Below the pieces are notes generated by a model that did not search any database, was not told where the DNA came from, and saw only the letters and a list, made by a program, of their open reading frames with translations. Position numbers and translations under genes: made by a program. This document shows, one piece after another, positions 10,368 through 18,991 of a stretch of 64,000 nucleotides of DNA (positions are counted from its first letter, which is position 1; each line of letters starts with the position of its first letter). The DNA is from Paenibacillus sp. L3-i20 (GTDB lineage Bacteria; Bacillota; Bacilli; Paenibacillales; Paenibacillaceae), in the NCBI RefSeq assembly GCF_022180385.2, contig NZ_BQME02000001.1, positions 124,001 through 188,000 on the forward strand. The letters run 5' to 3'.

Positions 10368-11330
10368 TTATCCCCCGATTTCCGCTAAAATGCGGTCTGC
10401 ACCACCTGCAATAAGTGCGTTCGCTACTTCTCTGCCTAGCTCTTCTGGATCTCTGCCACGCTTCATTTCTTTCAGTAGTGTAACACCATCTGGTGATCCA
10501 ACCATCCCTGTAAGCTCCAGCAGCGGCTTGTCGCCATCATCTGAAACGATGACAGCATAAGCACCGATTGGCACTTGGCATCCACCATGCAGCGTTCCAA
10601 GAAAGCTACGCTCAGCACGGACAGTCCACTCTGTTTCTTTATCATTGAAAAGGTCAAGCAACTCTCTTATCTCATCATCATTTTCACGACACTCTATCCC
10701 TAATGCACCTTGTCCAACTGCTGGAATACATACATCTTCCGATACTAAAGCAGAGATTCTATCTTCCCAGCCCATTCTTGTCAAACCAGCAGCAGCAAGA
10801 ACTACTGCATCAAAACCTTCTGTTTCAAGCTTCCGAATGCGTGAATCAATGTTGCCTCTTATCGACTCCAGCTTCAGATCAGGTCTAATGTTCTTAAGCT
10901 GACAAGATCGACGAAGACTGCTCGTTCCGACACGAGCGCCCAGAGGCAAGTCATCAAGACTACTGCCTTCCTTCATAACGAGACAATCAAATGGATTTAC
11001 ACGTTTTGGCGTAGCACCATTAATTAGACCATTTGGCAGTTCATAAGGCATATCCTTCATACTATGTACTGCAAGATCGATTTCCCCGTCAAGCAGTGCT
11101 TGCTCGATCTCTTTTACAAAAAGTCCCTTGCCGCCAACCTTTGATAACGTCACATCAAGAATACGATCGCCTTTTGTAATGATTTTTCGAATCTCAAAAG
11201 TATAATTAAAGCCGTGCTTTTCGCTAATCCGTTTCAGCTCATCAATAACCTGACCTGTTTGCGTAAGTGCAAGCATGCTTTGTCTAGTACCTACAACAAT
11301 GACACGTTGTTCTGTAGATTGATTTATCAC
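10368..11330 (-). CDS. hemC: Hydroxymethylbilane synthase (porphobilinogen deaminase)
   Basis: Polymerises four porphobilinogens to hydroxymethylbilane. 320 residues. The dipyrromethane cofactor attaches to C251 (LHGGCQVPIGAYA). Family motifs VGTRQSMLALTQT, HSMKDMP and GTSSLRR are intact. The start is GTG (11328-11330) with GGGAGG eight bases upstream, and it overlaps the sirC stop by four bases (GTGA), suggesting translational coupling. Confidence 0.96.
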   Translation of the reverse strand: MINQSTEQRVIVVGTRQSMLALTQTGQVIDELKRISEKHGFNYTFEIRKIITKGDRILDVTLSKVGGKGLFVKEIEQALLDGEIDLAVHSMKDMPYELPNGLINGATPKRVNPFDCLVMKEGSSLDDLPLGARVGTSSLRRSCQLKNIRPDLKLESIRGNIDSRIRKLETEGFDAVVLAAAGLTRMGWEDRISALVSEDVCIPAVGQGALGIECRENDDEIRELLDLFNDKETEWTVRAERSFLGTLHGGCQVPIGAYAVIVSDDGDKPLLELTGMVGSPDGVTLLKEMKRGRDPEELGREVANALIAGGADRILAEIGG

Positions 11331-11989
11331 TTATGCTGCCTCCCATTCATCCGTTCAAGTAAGCTATTCATCCAGTCCTGTGCATTCATGCTATCGAAAG
11401 CTGTATCCATGGCTTCTTTTGCTGCTTGTAGTAAAATCGCTTCCTTGAGTGTTTCATCCTCAACTAAAGCAATGACTAGTTTCCTCAATTGCCTCAGCCT
11501 TCTCATAACTCCCAAATAACGATCACCATAACGATCCTCAAGTTCCTTCTTTATTAAAATTGAGAGGGAAGGGCTTGCACCTGAAGTCGTCACAGCGATT
11601 AACAGCTCATCTCTACGCATTACAGAAGGAGTTATAAAGCTACCTTTAACTCCGGAACCAGCATTACTTGACAATATGCCCAGCTTCTCGGCTTCTCCTG
11701 TAATTTCCTCATTAATTTCATTTTGATCCGTTGCAGCTATAACTAGACTTACGCCTGTTAGATCAGCCCGTTGGAATCTTTTCCTCTGCCAATGTATACG
11801 CCCTCTATCTGCCATTTCCTTAATGTAACTAGTTCCTTCAGGACTAATAACACTTACACGATCAGCCCCTGCCTCTACTAGACCTCTAAGCTTTCGTTCG
11901 GCAACTCTTCCCCCACCTACTACTAAGCAATGGCGACCCTTCAACTGTATAACAATTGGATAATAACCGTTTGGAGTGTTATCTTCCAT
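11327..11989 (-). CDS. Precorrin-2 dehydrogenase / sirohydrochlorin ferrochelatase (SirC/YlnF type)
   Basis: A 220-residue protein matching the N-terminal half of siroheme synthase. It has a Rossmann NAD site (CLVVGGGRVAERKLRGLVEAG), then VSVISPEG, and the FITPSVMRRDELLIAVTTSGASPSL block. It should oxidise precorrin-2 to sirohydrochlorin and may insert iron. Together with the CobA half of the next-but-one gene it completes a siroheme branch inside the heme operon. The ATG has only AAGGA at eleven bases, so the start is a little uncertain. The gene sits between hemX and hemC and overlaps hemC by four bases. Confidence 0.9.
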   Translation of the reverse strand: MEDNTPNGYYPIVIQLKGRHCLVVGGGRVAERKLRGLVEAGADRVSVISPEGTSYIKEMADRGRIHWQRKRFQRADLTGVSLVIAATDQNEINEEITGEAEKLGILSSNAGSGVKGSFITPSVMRRDELLIAVTTSGASPSLSILIKKELEDRYGDRYLGVMRRLRQLRKLVIALVEDETLKEAILLQAAKEAMDTAFDSMNAQDWMNSLLERMNGRQHK

Positions 11990-12014
11990 TGCTGCTTCAT
12001 TCCTTTACTGTGGA

Positions 12015-12827
12015 CTAATGAAATGAGGAGAAGGAGCTAGTAATAAGATTTAGCAACAACATAGTAAACGATAATATATAGAGCTTCGCCAGCTGCTTGC
12101 CCGGTCTCTTATTCACCGCACGTTGATACACATAAGTGATGTACATAACCAGTGCCGCAAATGAAGTTAATACCTTCCAGTCCAGCAGCAGCATTGGTCT
12201 CCCTTCGACTAGCAAAGAAATTACTGCTACAGCCAGTGACATTGCAAGAAGCGGTACACCAATAATGACAGCTCGATCGGCATATCTTTCTATCGTATCA
12301 AGACTCGGATAACGACGAACAAATTTAGACCAACGTTTTACTTTTAATCTGTGGTGTAGAAATAAATACATCCCAGCTAACAGTGCTCCAATCGTTAATG
12401 CAGCATATGCGCATAGGATAAGACTGATATGTATGTATAGCAAATCTCTGGTTGTTTGCCAAATGTCATAGGTTTCCCCTTCAACTGTCCCGCTGTATAA
12501 ATTAAGAGCCAGTACAGCAAAGCTGACCACATTAACAAAAAATACGATGTAATCAATAAAGAAGAACCGACTTATGACTAATGATATCGTTACTAGCAAC
12601 CATGAAAATGCCAGCCAATATTCAAATGTAGTAAGAATAGGCGTATCCACACTAGATACTACTTTCATTACAAGATAACCAGTTTGCAACATCCAAACAA
12701 AAATAAGGAGCCCTGTACCTATCCGCTTCGCTCTCCGGCTTGCATTCATAAAGTCGGAGAAATAAAACAGTAGGCTCAGGGCGTAAATATAAATTATTGC
12801 GTCATACATCCAGTTAGCTGTTCCCAT
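12015..12827 (-). CDS. hemX: HemX, CcsA-like membrane protein
   Basis: A 270-residue polytopic membrane protein with about eight hydrophobic helices. The CcsA/CcmC-like pattern is visible (WQTTRDLLYIHISLILCAYAALTIG; MYLFLHHRLKVKRW). In Bacillus, HemX lies next to hemA and lowers the steady-state level of glutamyl-tRNA reductase. The arrangement hemA-hemX is kept here with a 66-base gap. The ATG follows GGAGG closely. The biochemical activity is not fixed by the sequence. Confidence 0.88.
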   Translation of the reverse strand: MGTANWMYDAIIYIYALSLLFYFSDFMNASRRAKRIGTGLLIFVWMLQTGYLVMKVVSSVDTPILTTFEYWLAFSWLLVTISLVISRFFFIDYIVFFVNVVSFAVLALNLYSGTVEGETYDIWQTTRDLLYIHISLILCAYAALTIGALLAGMYLFLHHRLKVKRWSKFVRRYPSLDTIERYADRAVIIGVPLLAMSLAVAVISLLVEGRPMLLLDWKVLTSFAALVMYITYVYQRAVNKRPGKQLAKLYILSFTMLLLNLITSSFSSFH

Positions 12828-12893
12828 AGTTCCTCCACTTTACAGCCCTTCAAGGGATGATAGGCAATCAATTCAATGCCGGTGACGGGCCTA

Positions 12894-14270
12894 TTAAGTA
12901 CGAGCAAATGCCGGAACACTCGCATGAGTATGAACGTTGTTAGTCTGGACAGCAGCTATTGATGTTTGAGCTGCTTTTTGCTCAGCTTTATTCGAATGAG
13001 CAAGCTGCTCTTCCAGAGCGAACAGCTTCACGAACATGTCCATTGCGTCATCTGCTCGTTTCTCGCCTGCCATTTCTTTAATCCGCAATATAGGATCTTG
13101 CATCATTTGATTTACGATGCTTTTTGTAAGCTTTCGAATCACTTTTAATTCATGTTCACCAAGCTCAGGAAGCTTGTTGGCGAGACTTTGCATCGTTTCT
13201 TCATGAACCTCTGCCGACTTAGTCTGCAAAGCACGAATGAGTGGAACTACTCCGAGCGTCTTATACCATTGTTCGAACAGTTTCTTTTCTTCCACGATCA
13301 TAACTTCGATTTTGGCGGCCTCCTGACGACGCTGCTCCAAGTTGCTCTCCACAATACCTTCCAAATCATCAATATCATACAAAAACACATTCTCTACTGC
13401 TGCTATTGAAGGATCTAAGTCTCTTGGCACTGCAATATCGATCATAAAAAGTGGCTTTGACTTTCTTCTCTGCATGGCTGCTAGTACCTGTCCACGATTA
13501 AGAATATATCCATCAGAGCCTGTAGAACTGATCACAATATCGACATCAGGAAGTTTCTGAATCGCCTCTTCCATAGAACATGGAATTCCATTAAACTTAT
13601 CTGCTAGTTTAGCTGCTCTCTCGAAGGTACGATTTACAACGATGACACGATCAGCACCATTTGCATACAAATGTTTTGCCGTCAATTCACCCGTCTCTCC
13701 TGCTCCGAGAATCATGACTGTTTTTTTGTTAAACTGGCCGAATATTTGCTTGCCCAGCTCAACTGCAGCATAACTGACAGACACAGCAGTTTCCCCGATC
13801 ATTGTTTCGGAATGTGCGCGTTTGGCCATTGTTACAGCTTGCTTAAACAACATGTTAAATACGGTACCCGTCGTTTTAAGTCCCTGTGACAATAGAAATG
13901 CACTTTTTACTTGACCAAGTATTTGCGTCTCTCCAATAACCATGGAATCAAGACCACTCGTAACTCGGAATAAATGTTCGATCGCTTTCTCATCTTCGTA
14001 CATATATAAATGGTTCGTAAATTCGCCTCTCGGCAAATTGAACCACTTTTCCATAAAGCTGCGGATATAATGCCCGCACAATTGATGTCTATCGACGACA
14101 GCATAAAACTCAGTCCGGTTGCAAGTCGCTACAATGACACATTCCATAATACTCTTCGTTTCCATGAGTCCTTTCAACGCATTCGGCAAATCTTTTTCTG
14201 CGAATGTGAATTTTTCTCTCACTTCCACGGGAGCTGTCCGATAGTTGAGTCCAACGGCAATAATGTGCAT
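12894..14270 (-). CDS. hemA: Glutamyl-tRNA reductase
   Basis: Reduces glutamyl-tRNA(Glu) to glutamate-1-semialdehyde with NADPH; first and rate-setting step of the C5 pathway. 458 residues. Catalytic C50 is in IVATCNRTEFYAV, the NADPH site is MILGAGETGELTAKHL, and the C-terminal dimerisation helix is present. The tail ends in an Ala/Thr/Val-rich stretch of low conservation. AAGGAGG lies 12 bases before the ATG, slightly long. It is the first gene of the hem operon, so the upstream region with its inverted repeat is the likely control point. Confidence 0.96.
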   Translation of the reverse strand: MHIIAVGLNYRTAPVEVREKFTFAEKDLPNALKGLMETKSIMECVIVATCNRTEFYAVVDRHQLCGHYIRSFMEKWFNLPRGEFTNHLYMYEDEKAIEHLFRVTSGLDSMVIGETQILGQVKSAFLLSQGLKTTGTVFNMLFKQAVTMAKRAHSETMIGETAVSVSYAAVELGKQIFGQFNKKTVMILGAGETGELTAKHLYANGADRVIVVNRTFERAAKLADKFNGIPCSMEEAIQKLPDVDIVISSTGSDGYILNRGQVLAAMQRRKSKPLFMIDIAVPRDLDPSIAAVENVFLYDIDDLEGIVESNLEQRRQEAAKIEVMIVEEKKLFEQWYKTLGVVPLIRALQTKSAEVHEETMQSLANKLPELGEHELKVIRKLTKSIVNQMMQDPILRIKEMAGEKRADDAMDMFVKLFALEEQLAHSNKAEQKAAQTSIAAVQTNNVHTHASVPAFART

Positions 14271-14343
14271 GTGCGTTCACCTGCCTCCTTCTTTAGCTAG
14301 TACGATAGCCTAGATGTTATGAAATAGTATAGCATAGTTCGAC

Positions 14344-14368
14344 ATTCATAAAGGGTTCATTTATGAAT
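14344..14368. promoter_or_regulatory. Perfect 9-7-9 inverted repeat upstream of hemA
   Basis: ATTCATAAA and TTTATGAAT are exact inverted copies with seven bases between them. They lie 74 bases before the hemA ATG and just upstream of a TATACT (about 14327-14332, minus strand) that may be the -10 box. No good -35 was found, and the repeat would overlap that position. It resembles an operator for a dimeric repressor or activator. In B. subtilis hemA is PerR-controlled, but this repeat does not match the PerR box well. Confidence 0.5.
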
Positions 14369-14411
14369 AATGTTTGAAATTTACATCTATATTATTGCCT
14401 TATTTCACAAA

Positions 14412-14444
14412 GAAATAACCATGGATTGGCTCCATGGTTATTTC
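14412..14444 (-). terminator. Terminator downstream of speD
   Basis: A 13-bp perfect stem (GAAATAACCATGG / CCATGGTTATTTC) with a seven-base loop, 24 bases after the speD stop, followed by TTTGTG on the minus strand. It separates speD from the hem operon. Confidence 0.8.
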
Positions 14445-14468
14445 CATATCTTACAATAAGGAGCTCTC

Positions 14469-14867
14469 TTACACGAGCTCAATTTGTTTCATTTTTGGTT
14501 CTTCTACTTGCAACTCGCCCATACCGCGAACTAGCTTCTTCGCATGAGTCGTCGTCGGCTTCAGTACAGCAAGCATGTAATCGATCGCAAGCTGAGGATC
14601 AACAGTTTCACCGCAGGTATAACAGTCAAGCGCAGCAAAACCTCTCTCAGGGTACGTATGGATCGAGAGGTGACTCTCTGACAGCAGCACAAGTACCGTT
14701 GCGCCTTGAGGATCAAATTGTTTGGATTGCACGGACATTACAGTCGCGCCGCACGCTTCGGCAGCCTCTACCATATGTGATTGCAAAAATTCCGCGCTGT
14801 TCAGCAAATCAAAATCTACACCCCAAGCATCAACAGCAACGTGTCTTCCGAAAGTTGAGTATTCCAT
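14469..14867 (-). CDS. speD: S-adenosylmethionine decarboxylase proenzyme
   Basis: Pyruvoyl enzyme making decarboxylated SAM for spermidine synthesis. 132 residues, the size of the prokaryotic class 1B enzymes. The self-cleavage motif SESHLSIHTYPE is present. Cleavage is expected before S65, and H70 and C85 (CYTCGE) are the processing and catalytic residues of the family. The ATG follows a GGAAGGGGG stretch at nine bases. It is monocistronic: it has its own promoter, a leader of about 155 nt and a strong terminator. No speE lies adjacent. Confidence 0.95.
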   Translation of the reverse strand: MEYSTFGRHVAVDAWGVDFDLLNSAEFLQSHMVEAAEACGATVMSVQSKQFDPQGATVLVLLSESHLSIHTYPERGFAALDCYTCGETVDPQLAIDYMLAVLKPTTTHAKKLVRGMGELQVEEPKMKQIELV

Positions 14868-15022
14868 CTTCCGGTTCCCCCTTCCTAGGAATAAAATATT
14901 TAAGAAATTTCATCCGCTAGGACCTACGTCATTCACTTCCCGAGGGATTAATCTCTCGCAACATAACCATGTCCTGAGTGAATCCTGGTTCCTAATTTTT
15001 GTTTGTAATAATGTTTTCAACG
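14868..15022 (-). promoter_or_regulatory. Structured 5' leader of speD (candidate regulatory RNA)
   Basis: About 155 nt lie between the predicted start of transcription and the speD ATG. On the minus strand ATTCACT (14977-14983) can pair with AGTGAAT (14931-14937), enclosing two hairpins: ACAT-GGTT-ATGT and a CGAG/CTCG hairpin with an AGATTAATCC interior. Directly after the first arm comes AGGAC (14971-14975), which can pair with GTCCT (14919-14923) outside the stem. That is H-type pseudoknot topology. TCCTAG (14917-14922) can instead pair with CTAGGA (14883-14888), which reaches into the Shine-Dalgarno region. These two pairings share bases and so exclude each other. Pairings were found by eye; function is inferred. 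Confidence 0.5.
14929..14964 (-). CDS. Possible 11-residue leader peptide upstream of speD
   Basis: ATG at 14964 opens an 11-codon frame, MLREINPSGSE, ending in TGA at 14929. AGGA lies seven bases before the ATG, an ideal spacing. A second in-frame ATG two codons upstream is too close to that site. The frame spans the CGAG hairpin and ends inside the AGTGAAT arm of the leader stem, so a translating or stalled ribosome would change the leader fold. Bacterial polyamine genes with leader peptides are known (for example speF). No homologue of this peptide is known to me, and chance cannot be excluded for so short a frame. Confidence 0.3.
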   Translation of the reverse strand: MLREINPSGSE

Positions 15023-15028
15023 AGAATA

Positions 15029-15057
15029 AAAATAACATCTATCCGAGATAAATGCAA
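15029..15057 (-). promoter_or_regulatory. Predicted SigA promoter of speD
   Basis: TTGCAT (15052-15057) and TATTTT (15029-15034) are 17 bases apart on the minus strand. It implies a transcript start near 15022 and hence a long leader. Confidence 0.5.
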
Positions 15058-15152
15058 TAGTTTTTTTTGCCTCGGGAGGACAGACCAATTAATAAAGCGG
15101 CTCCGTTTCAATGTATGAAAGACTTACACGTCCTGAAACCCATAAAAATAAA

Positions 15153-15184
15153 AAAAGAAGCCGCATGTTAAATCAGCTTCTTTT
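15153..15184 (-). terminator. Terminator after the conserved unknown gene
   Basis: AAAAGAAGC / GCTTCTTTT stem with a 14-base loop, 19 bases after the stop at 15204, followed on the minus strand by a TTTTATTTTT-like tract. The remaining bases up to the speD promoter (about 15060-15150) show no gene. Confidence 0.7.
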
Positions 15185-15203
15185 CTTCAATTCAGTACAT
15201 CTG

Positions 15204-15794
15204 TTAAGCCTCAAGTACAAATAACTTATGGGTTAATTCCTTTAATCTTCCGTCGATTTCAGCAATCTCAGCCCTATCGATCGTTTGATTACGCAAATCA
15301 AGCAATTCATTCACAGCGCCATTAATTAAACCAATTTCCCGTTCAACCAATCGACTGTTAAATACTCGCTCCAACTGACCAAGTGTGTCCTTATGCTCGA
15401 ACACAACACGTTCGCCAGATGCTATGCTTTCAACAATCTTATGAACTGCACCGTTCCTATAGTAATAGATCATCGTATAATGGCTGTATATTCGGTTGAC
15501 AATGGCGTTGCCTCTATAAGCGGATACCGCCTTGCGCATTGCATTTGTCAGCCTTGGTTCTACAAGACGGCATGAAAGCTCGCAAACATAATAGTCTTGT
15601 TGACGTTCAAAGGTCAGTCGGACTTCTTCCCTCCCTGCTACATCCTGAAGAACAAGCTCCTGATTGCCATTATCAAGTACCAACACCTGCAATCGCAATT
15701 GTTGATCCTCCATAAATGTAATAAATCGGGCCATCTCTTCATGTTTTAGCTGCAGTTTGGCATTTACATATTCCGTGGCTAGCCGCTTAGCCAT
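15204..15794 (-). CDS. Conserved-looking protein of unknown function
   Basis: A 196-residue protein from MAKRLATEYVNAKLQLK; no family was recognised. It has a mixed alpha/beta pattern with basic N-terminal and acidic C-terminal helices. The last ~60 residues (LERVFNSRLVEREIGLINGAVNELL...) could form a coiled coil. No signal peptide or membrane segment is seen. The ATG at 15794 has GAGGAG at about seven bases; the open frame extends 44 codons further without support. It lies 215 bases after ysxC on the same strand and ends with its own terminator. It may be the last gene of the lonB-lonA-ysxC unit or have its own promoter. Confidence 0.6.
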   Translation of the reverse strand: MAKRLATEYVNAKLQLKHEEMARFITFMEDQQLRLQVLVLDNGNQELVLQDVAGREEVRLTFERQQDYYVCELSCRLVEPRLTNAMRKAVSAYRGNAIVNRIYSHYTMIYYYRNGAVHKIVESIASGERVVFEHKDTLGQLERVFNSRLVEREIGLINGAVNELLDLRNQTIDRAEIAEIDGRLKELTHKLFVLEA

Positions 15795-16009
15795 AAAAAT
15801 CTCCTCAATTCTTCTAGACCCCACCGTTTGTTCAGTGACAGCCTTATCAGCATTGCTTAGTTTTATTATACGTGATCGGAACGATTTATTCCTGCTCTCC
15901 AGTTGCGATATTTGCGCATATTTCAATAAATATCGGTGGATTTCACGAAGAACCCTTACAATTACACTGTATTCTCTGCTTTATAGAAGAACTCCCTGCA
16001 CTTTCTACC

Positions 16010-16597
16010 TTATGTAGCAATCGCAGTCGTAATAACATCCCATAATTGATCCCGACCAAGGCCTGTCTCTGACGAAAACATGACAACAGTATCTCTAGCA
16101 TCCGTCTCAAGAGATGTCTTGATCATTTTTATATGCTTATCCCATTTCGATCTCGGGATCTTGTCCGCTTTGGTCACAACGATACAAGTTGGAATTTCAT
16201 AATGCTTCAGCCACTGATACATCAAAATATCGTCCTTAGACGGCTCGTGTCTAATATCAATGATCAAAAGCTGCAGCTTAAGTGGTTCCCGTTCACGTAA
16301 ATACGTCTCAATCATTTCGCCGAACTGTTCACGCTGTGTCTTAGACACTTTGGCATAACCGTATCCCGGGAAATCGACAAAATAAACCATGTCGTTCACA
16401 CGGTAATAGTTCAGCTGCTGTGTCTTACCAGGCTGAGAACTTGTTCTAGCTAAGTTTTTGCGCATAATCATTTTGTTAATCAGTGATGACTTACCAACGT
16501 TAGAACGCCCTGCCAGAGCTACCTCTGGCAAAGCATCCTCAGGATATTGATGCGGCTTAACCGCGCTTATAATAAATTGTGCGTCCATTATTTTCAT
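16010..16597 (-). CDS. ysxC: Ribosome biogenesis GTPase YsxC/EngB
   Basis: 195-residue TRAFAC GTPase needed for 50S subunit assembly in Bacillus. G1 [14 protein letters not shown] (about residues 31-44), G3 [11 protein letters not shown] and G4 TKADK are intact. The ATG overlaps the lonA stop by four bases (ATGA), so translation is probably coupled. The lon-ysxC order is the same as in Bacillus. Confidence 0.96.
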   Translation of the reverse strand: MKIMDAQFIISAVKPHQYPEDALPEVALAGRSNVGKSSLINKMIMRKNLARTSSQPGKTQQLNYYRVNDMVYFVDFPGYGYAKVSKTQREQFGEMIETYLREREPLKLQLLIIDIRHEPSKDDILMYQWLKHYEIPTCIVVTKADKIPRSKWDKHIKMIKTSLETDARDTVVMFSSETGLGRDQLWDVITTAIAT

Positions 16598-18954
16598 GAA
16601 GTTGTTGTCCCTGCCCTCTCTACCGTTCCAGCTGCCAGCAAAGCATGCTGCAGCACTTCATCCATATGGTTCACTGGAACAAATTCCAGATCTCCTCGGA
16701 TGCTTTCAGGAATATCCCTTAAATCACGCTCATTATCCTTCGGAAGCAAAATCTTCTTAATACCTGCGCGATGGGCCGCAAGAGACTTCTCTTTCAGTCC
16801 GCCGATCGGAAGAACTCTGCCGCGAAGTGTAATTTCGCCAGTCATTGCAACTTCTTTGGATACATACCGATTGGTGAGCGCAGAAATTAATGCTGTTGCA
16901 ATCGTTATACCCGCCGAAGGGCCATCCTTAGGAATCGCACCTTCAGGAATATGGATATGAATATCGTTTTTCTCATGGAAGCTTGGATCAATCTTTAGTT
17001 CATCTGCTTTTGAACGTGTATAACTGAAAGCCGCTTGCGCGGATTCCTTCATTACGTCGCCAAGCTTGCCCGTTAATGTCAACTTGCCGCTTCCCGGCAT
17101 AACGGTAACTTCGATAACAAGCGTATCACCGCCAACTTCCGTCCATGCAAGCCCTGTAACAGCGCCAATTTGGTCTTCGCTTTCTGCGAGTCCGTAGCGG
17201 AACTTAGGCGGTCCAATCCATTCTTTAACTAGCTCAACATCTACATTCATCAGCTCTGTACTAGCATTCGACACAAATTGTTTCGCTGCTTTGCGACATA
17301 CAGCTGCAATCTGCTGTTCGAGATTCCTAACACCTGATTCACGCGTGTACTCACGAATGAGAAGCTGCAACGCTTCGTCTGTCACTTGAAGCTGCTCTTC
17401 GTTTAATCCATGCTCGCGTCTTTGTTTAGGCAATAAATACCTAATACCAATTTGCAGCTTCTCCAGCTCCGTGTAACCCGGTATGTAGAGAACTTCCATA
17501 CGATCAAGAAGCGGACGAGGAATGTTGTGCAGAGCATTCGCTGTCGTAACAAACATAACGTTGGAAAGATCAAATGGCACTTCAATGTAATGATCACTAA
17601 ACGTGTTGTTTTGCTCTGGGTCTAGCACTTCAAGAAGCGCCGATGCAGGATCACCACGGAAGTCTGTTGCCATCTTGTCAATCTCATCGAGCAGGAAAAC
17701 AGGATTTGAGCTACCCGCTGTTTTCATTCCTTGTACGATTCGGCCAGGCATCGCACCTACGTAAGTACGTCTATGTCCTCTAATCTCAGCTTCATCTCTA
17801 ACACCACCAAGCGAGATCCGTACAAACTTGCGTCCTAACGACTTTGCAATCGAACGGGCTAGCGATGTTTTACCTACACCCGGAGGTCCAACAAGACAAA
17901 GAATGGGACCTTTCAGTTTCTTAACAAGCTGTTGTACGGCTAAGTACTCCAGTACACGCTCCTTCGGCTTCTCAAGACCATAATGATCTTCGTTCAATAT
18001 CTCCTCAGCCTTTGCTAAGCTAAGATCATCTTCCGTTGTGCTTTTCCACGGCAATGCAAGTAACCAATCGATATAATTGCGAATGACACCACCCTCAGCA
18101 GAGGATGGAGGCATTTTCTCAAGACGGTCAATTTCTTTGTTGACCTTCTCCTTAACCTCATCTGGAACGCCTGCTTTTTCGAGCTGAGTTCGAAGATCCT
18201 CCGCTTCACCAGCGCGACCTTCCTTCTCTCCAAGTTCCTTCTGAATTGCTTTCATTTGCTCGCGCAAGTAATATTCCTTCTGAGTCTTCTCCATCTGCTT
18301 CTTCACACGCTGATTTATTTGACGCTCTAGCTCAAGCACTTCTCGCTCATTGCTGAGCAAATCAAGAAGCAACTCAAGTCTTGCCGCCACGTCAATTGTT
18401 TCCAAAATATCTTGCTTATCTTTAATTTTCAGCGACAAGTGACTTGTAATAACATCTGCTAACCTGCCTGGATCATCAATATCAGAAACAGCAGCGTATG
18501 TTTCCGGTGTTACCTTCTTCGAAAGAGAAATATAATGCTCAAATTGATTCAACACCGACCGCATTAATGCGTCGACCGCTGGATCATCTCTCTCTTCCTC
18601 ACGCAGCTCTTTCACTTGCACTTCATAATATTGATCGTTCTCCACATAACTTATTACCTCAGCACGCACAACACCTTCTACAAGAACTCGTATCGTACCA
18701 TTAGGCAGCTTAAGCATCTGACGAACTTTTGCAATTGTACCGACCTTATAAATATCTTCCTCAGTCGGGTCTTCAATATTCACCTCAGACTGCGAGCAAA
18801 GCAATATCATATGATCTTCGACCATCGCGCGATCTAGTGCGCGAACCGATTTGTCCCTTCCCACATCTAGGTGGAGAACCATGCTGGGATAAACGAGTAG
18901 CCCTCTCAGCGGAAGCAAGGGCAGCCGACGACCTTTCGATTTACTAGGTCCCAT
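16594..18954 (-). CDS. lon: ATP-dependent protease LonA
   Basis: A 786-residue cytoplasmic AAA+ protease. An N-terminal substrate-binding domain ([20 protein letters not shown]) is followed by a coiled coil and the AAA module with Walker [10 protein letters not shown] and Walker [11 protein letters not shown]. The C-terminal protease domain carries the Ser of [12 protein letters not shown] and the Lys of [14 protein letters not shown]. The start is set at 18954 because GGAGG lies seven bases before it, itself inside the longer open frame that begins at 18978. It follows lonB by 37 bases. Confidence 0.97.
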   Translation of the reverse strand: MGPSKSKGRRLPLLPLRGLLVYPSMVLHLDVGRDKSVRALDRAMVEDHMILLCSQSEVNIEDPTEEDIYKVGTIAKVRQMLKLPNGTIRVLVEGVVRAEVISYVENDQYYEVQVKELREEERDDPAVDALMRSVLNQFEHYISLSKKVTPETYAAVSDIDDPGRLADVITSHLSLKIKDKQDILETIDVAARLELLLDLLSNEREVLELERQINQRVKKQMEKTQKEYYLREQMKAIQKELGEKEGRAGEAEDLRTQLEKAGVPDEVKEKVNKEIDRLEKMPPSSAEGGVIRNYIDWLLALPWKSTTEDDLSLAKAEEILNEDHYGLEKPKERVLEYLAVQQLVKKLKGPILCLVGPPGVGKTSLARSIAKSLGRKFVRISLGGVRDEAEIRGHRRTYVGAMPGRIVQGMKTAGSSNPVFLLDEIDKMATDFRGDPASALLEVLDPEQNNTFSDHYIEVPFDLSNVMFVTTANALHNIPRPLLDRMEVLYIPGYTELEKLQIGIRYLLPKQRREHGLNEEQLQVTDEALQLLIREYTRESGVRNLEQQIAAVCRKAAKQFVSNASTELMNVDVELVKEWIGPPKFRYGLAESEDQIGAVTGLAWTEVGGDTLVIEVTVMPGSGKLTLTGKLGDVMKESAQAAFSYTRSKADELKIDPSFHEKNDIHIHIPEGAIPKDGPSAGITIATALISALTNRYVSKEVAMTGEITLRGRVLPIGGLKEKSLAAHRAGIKKILLPKDNERDLRDIPESIRGDLEFVPVNHMDEVLQHALLAAGTVERAGTTTS

Positions 18955-18991
18955 GCCAGCACCTCCATTCATTAACATCTACCTTATTTTA

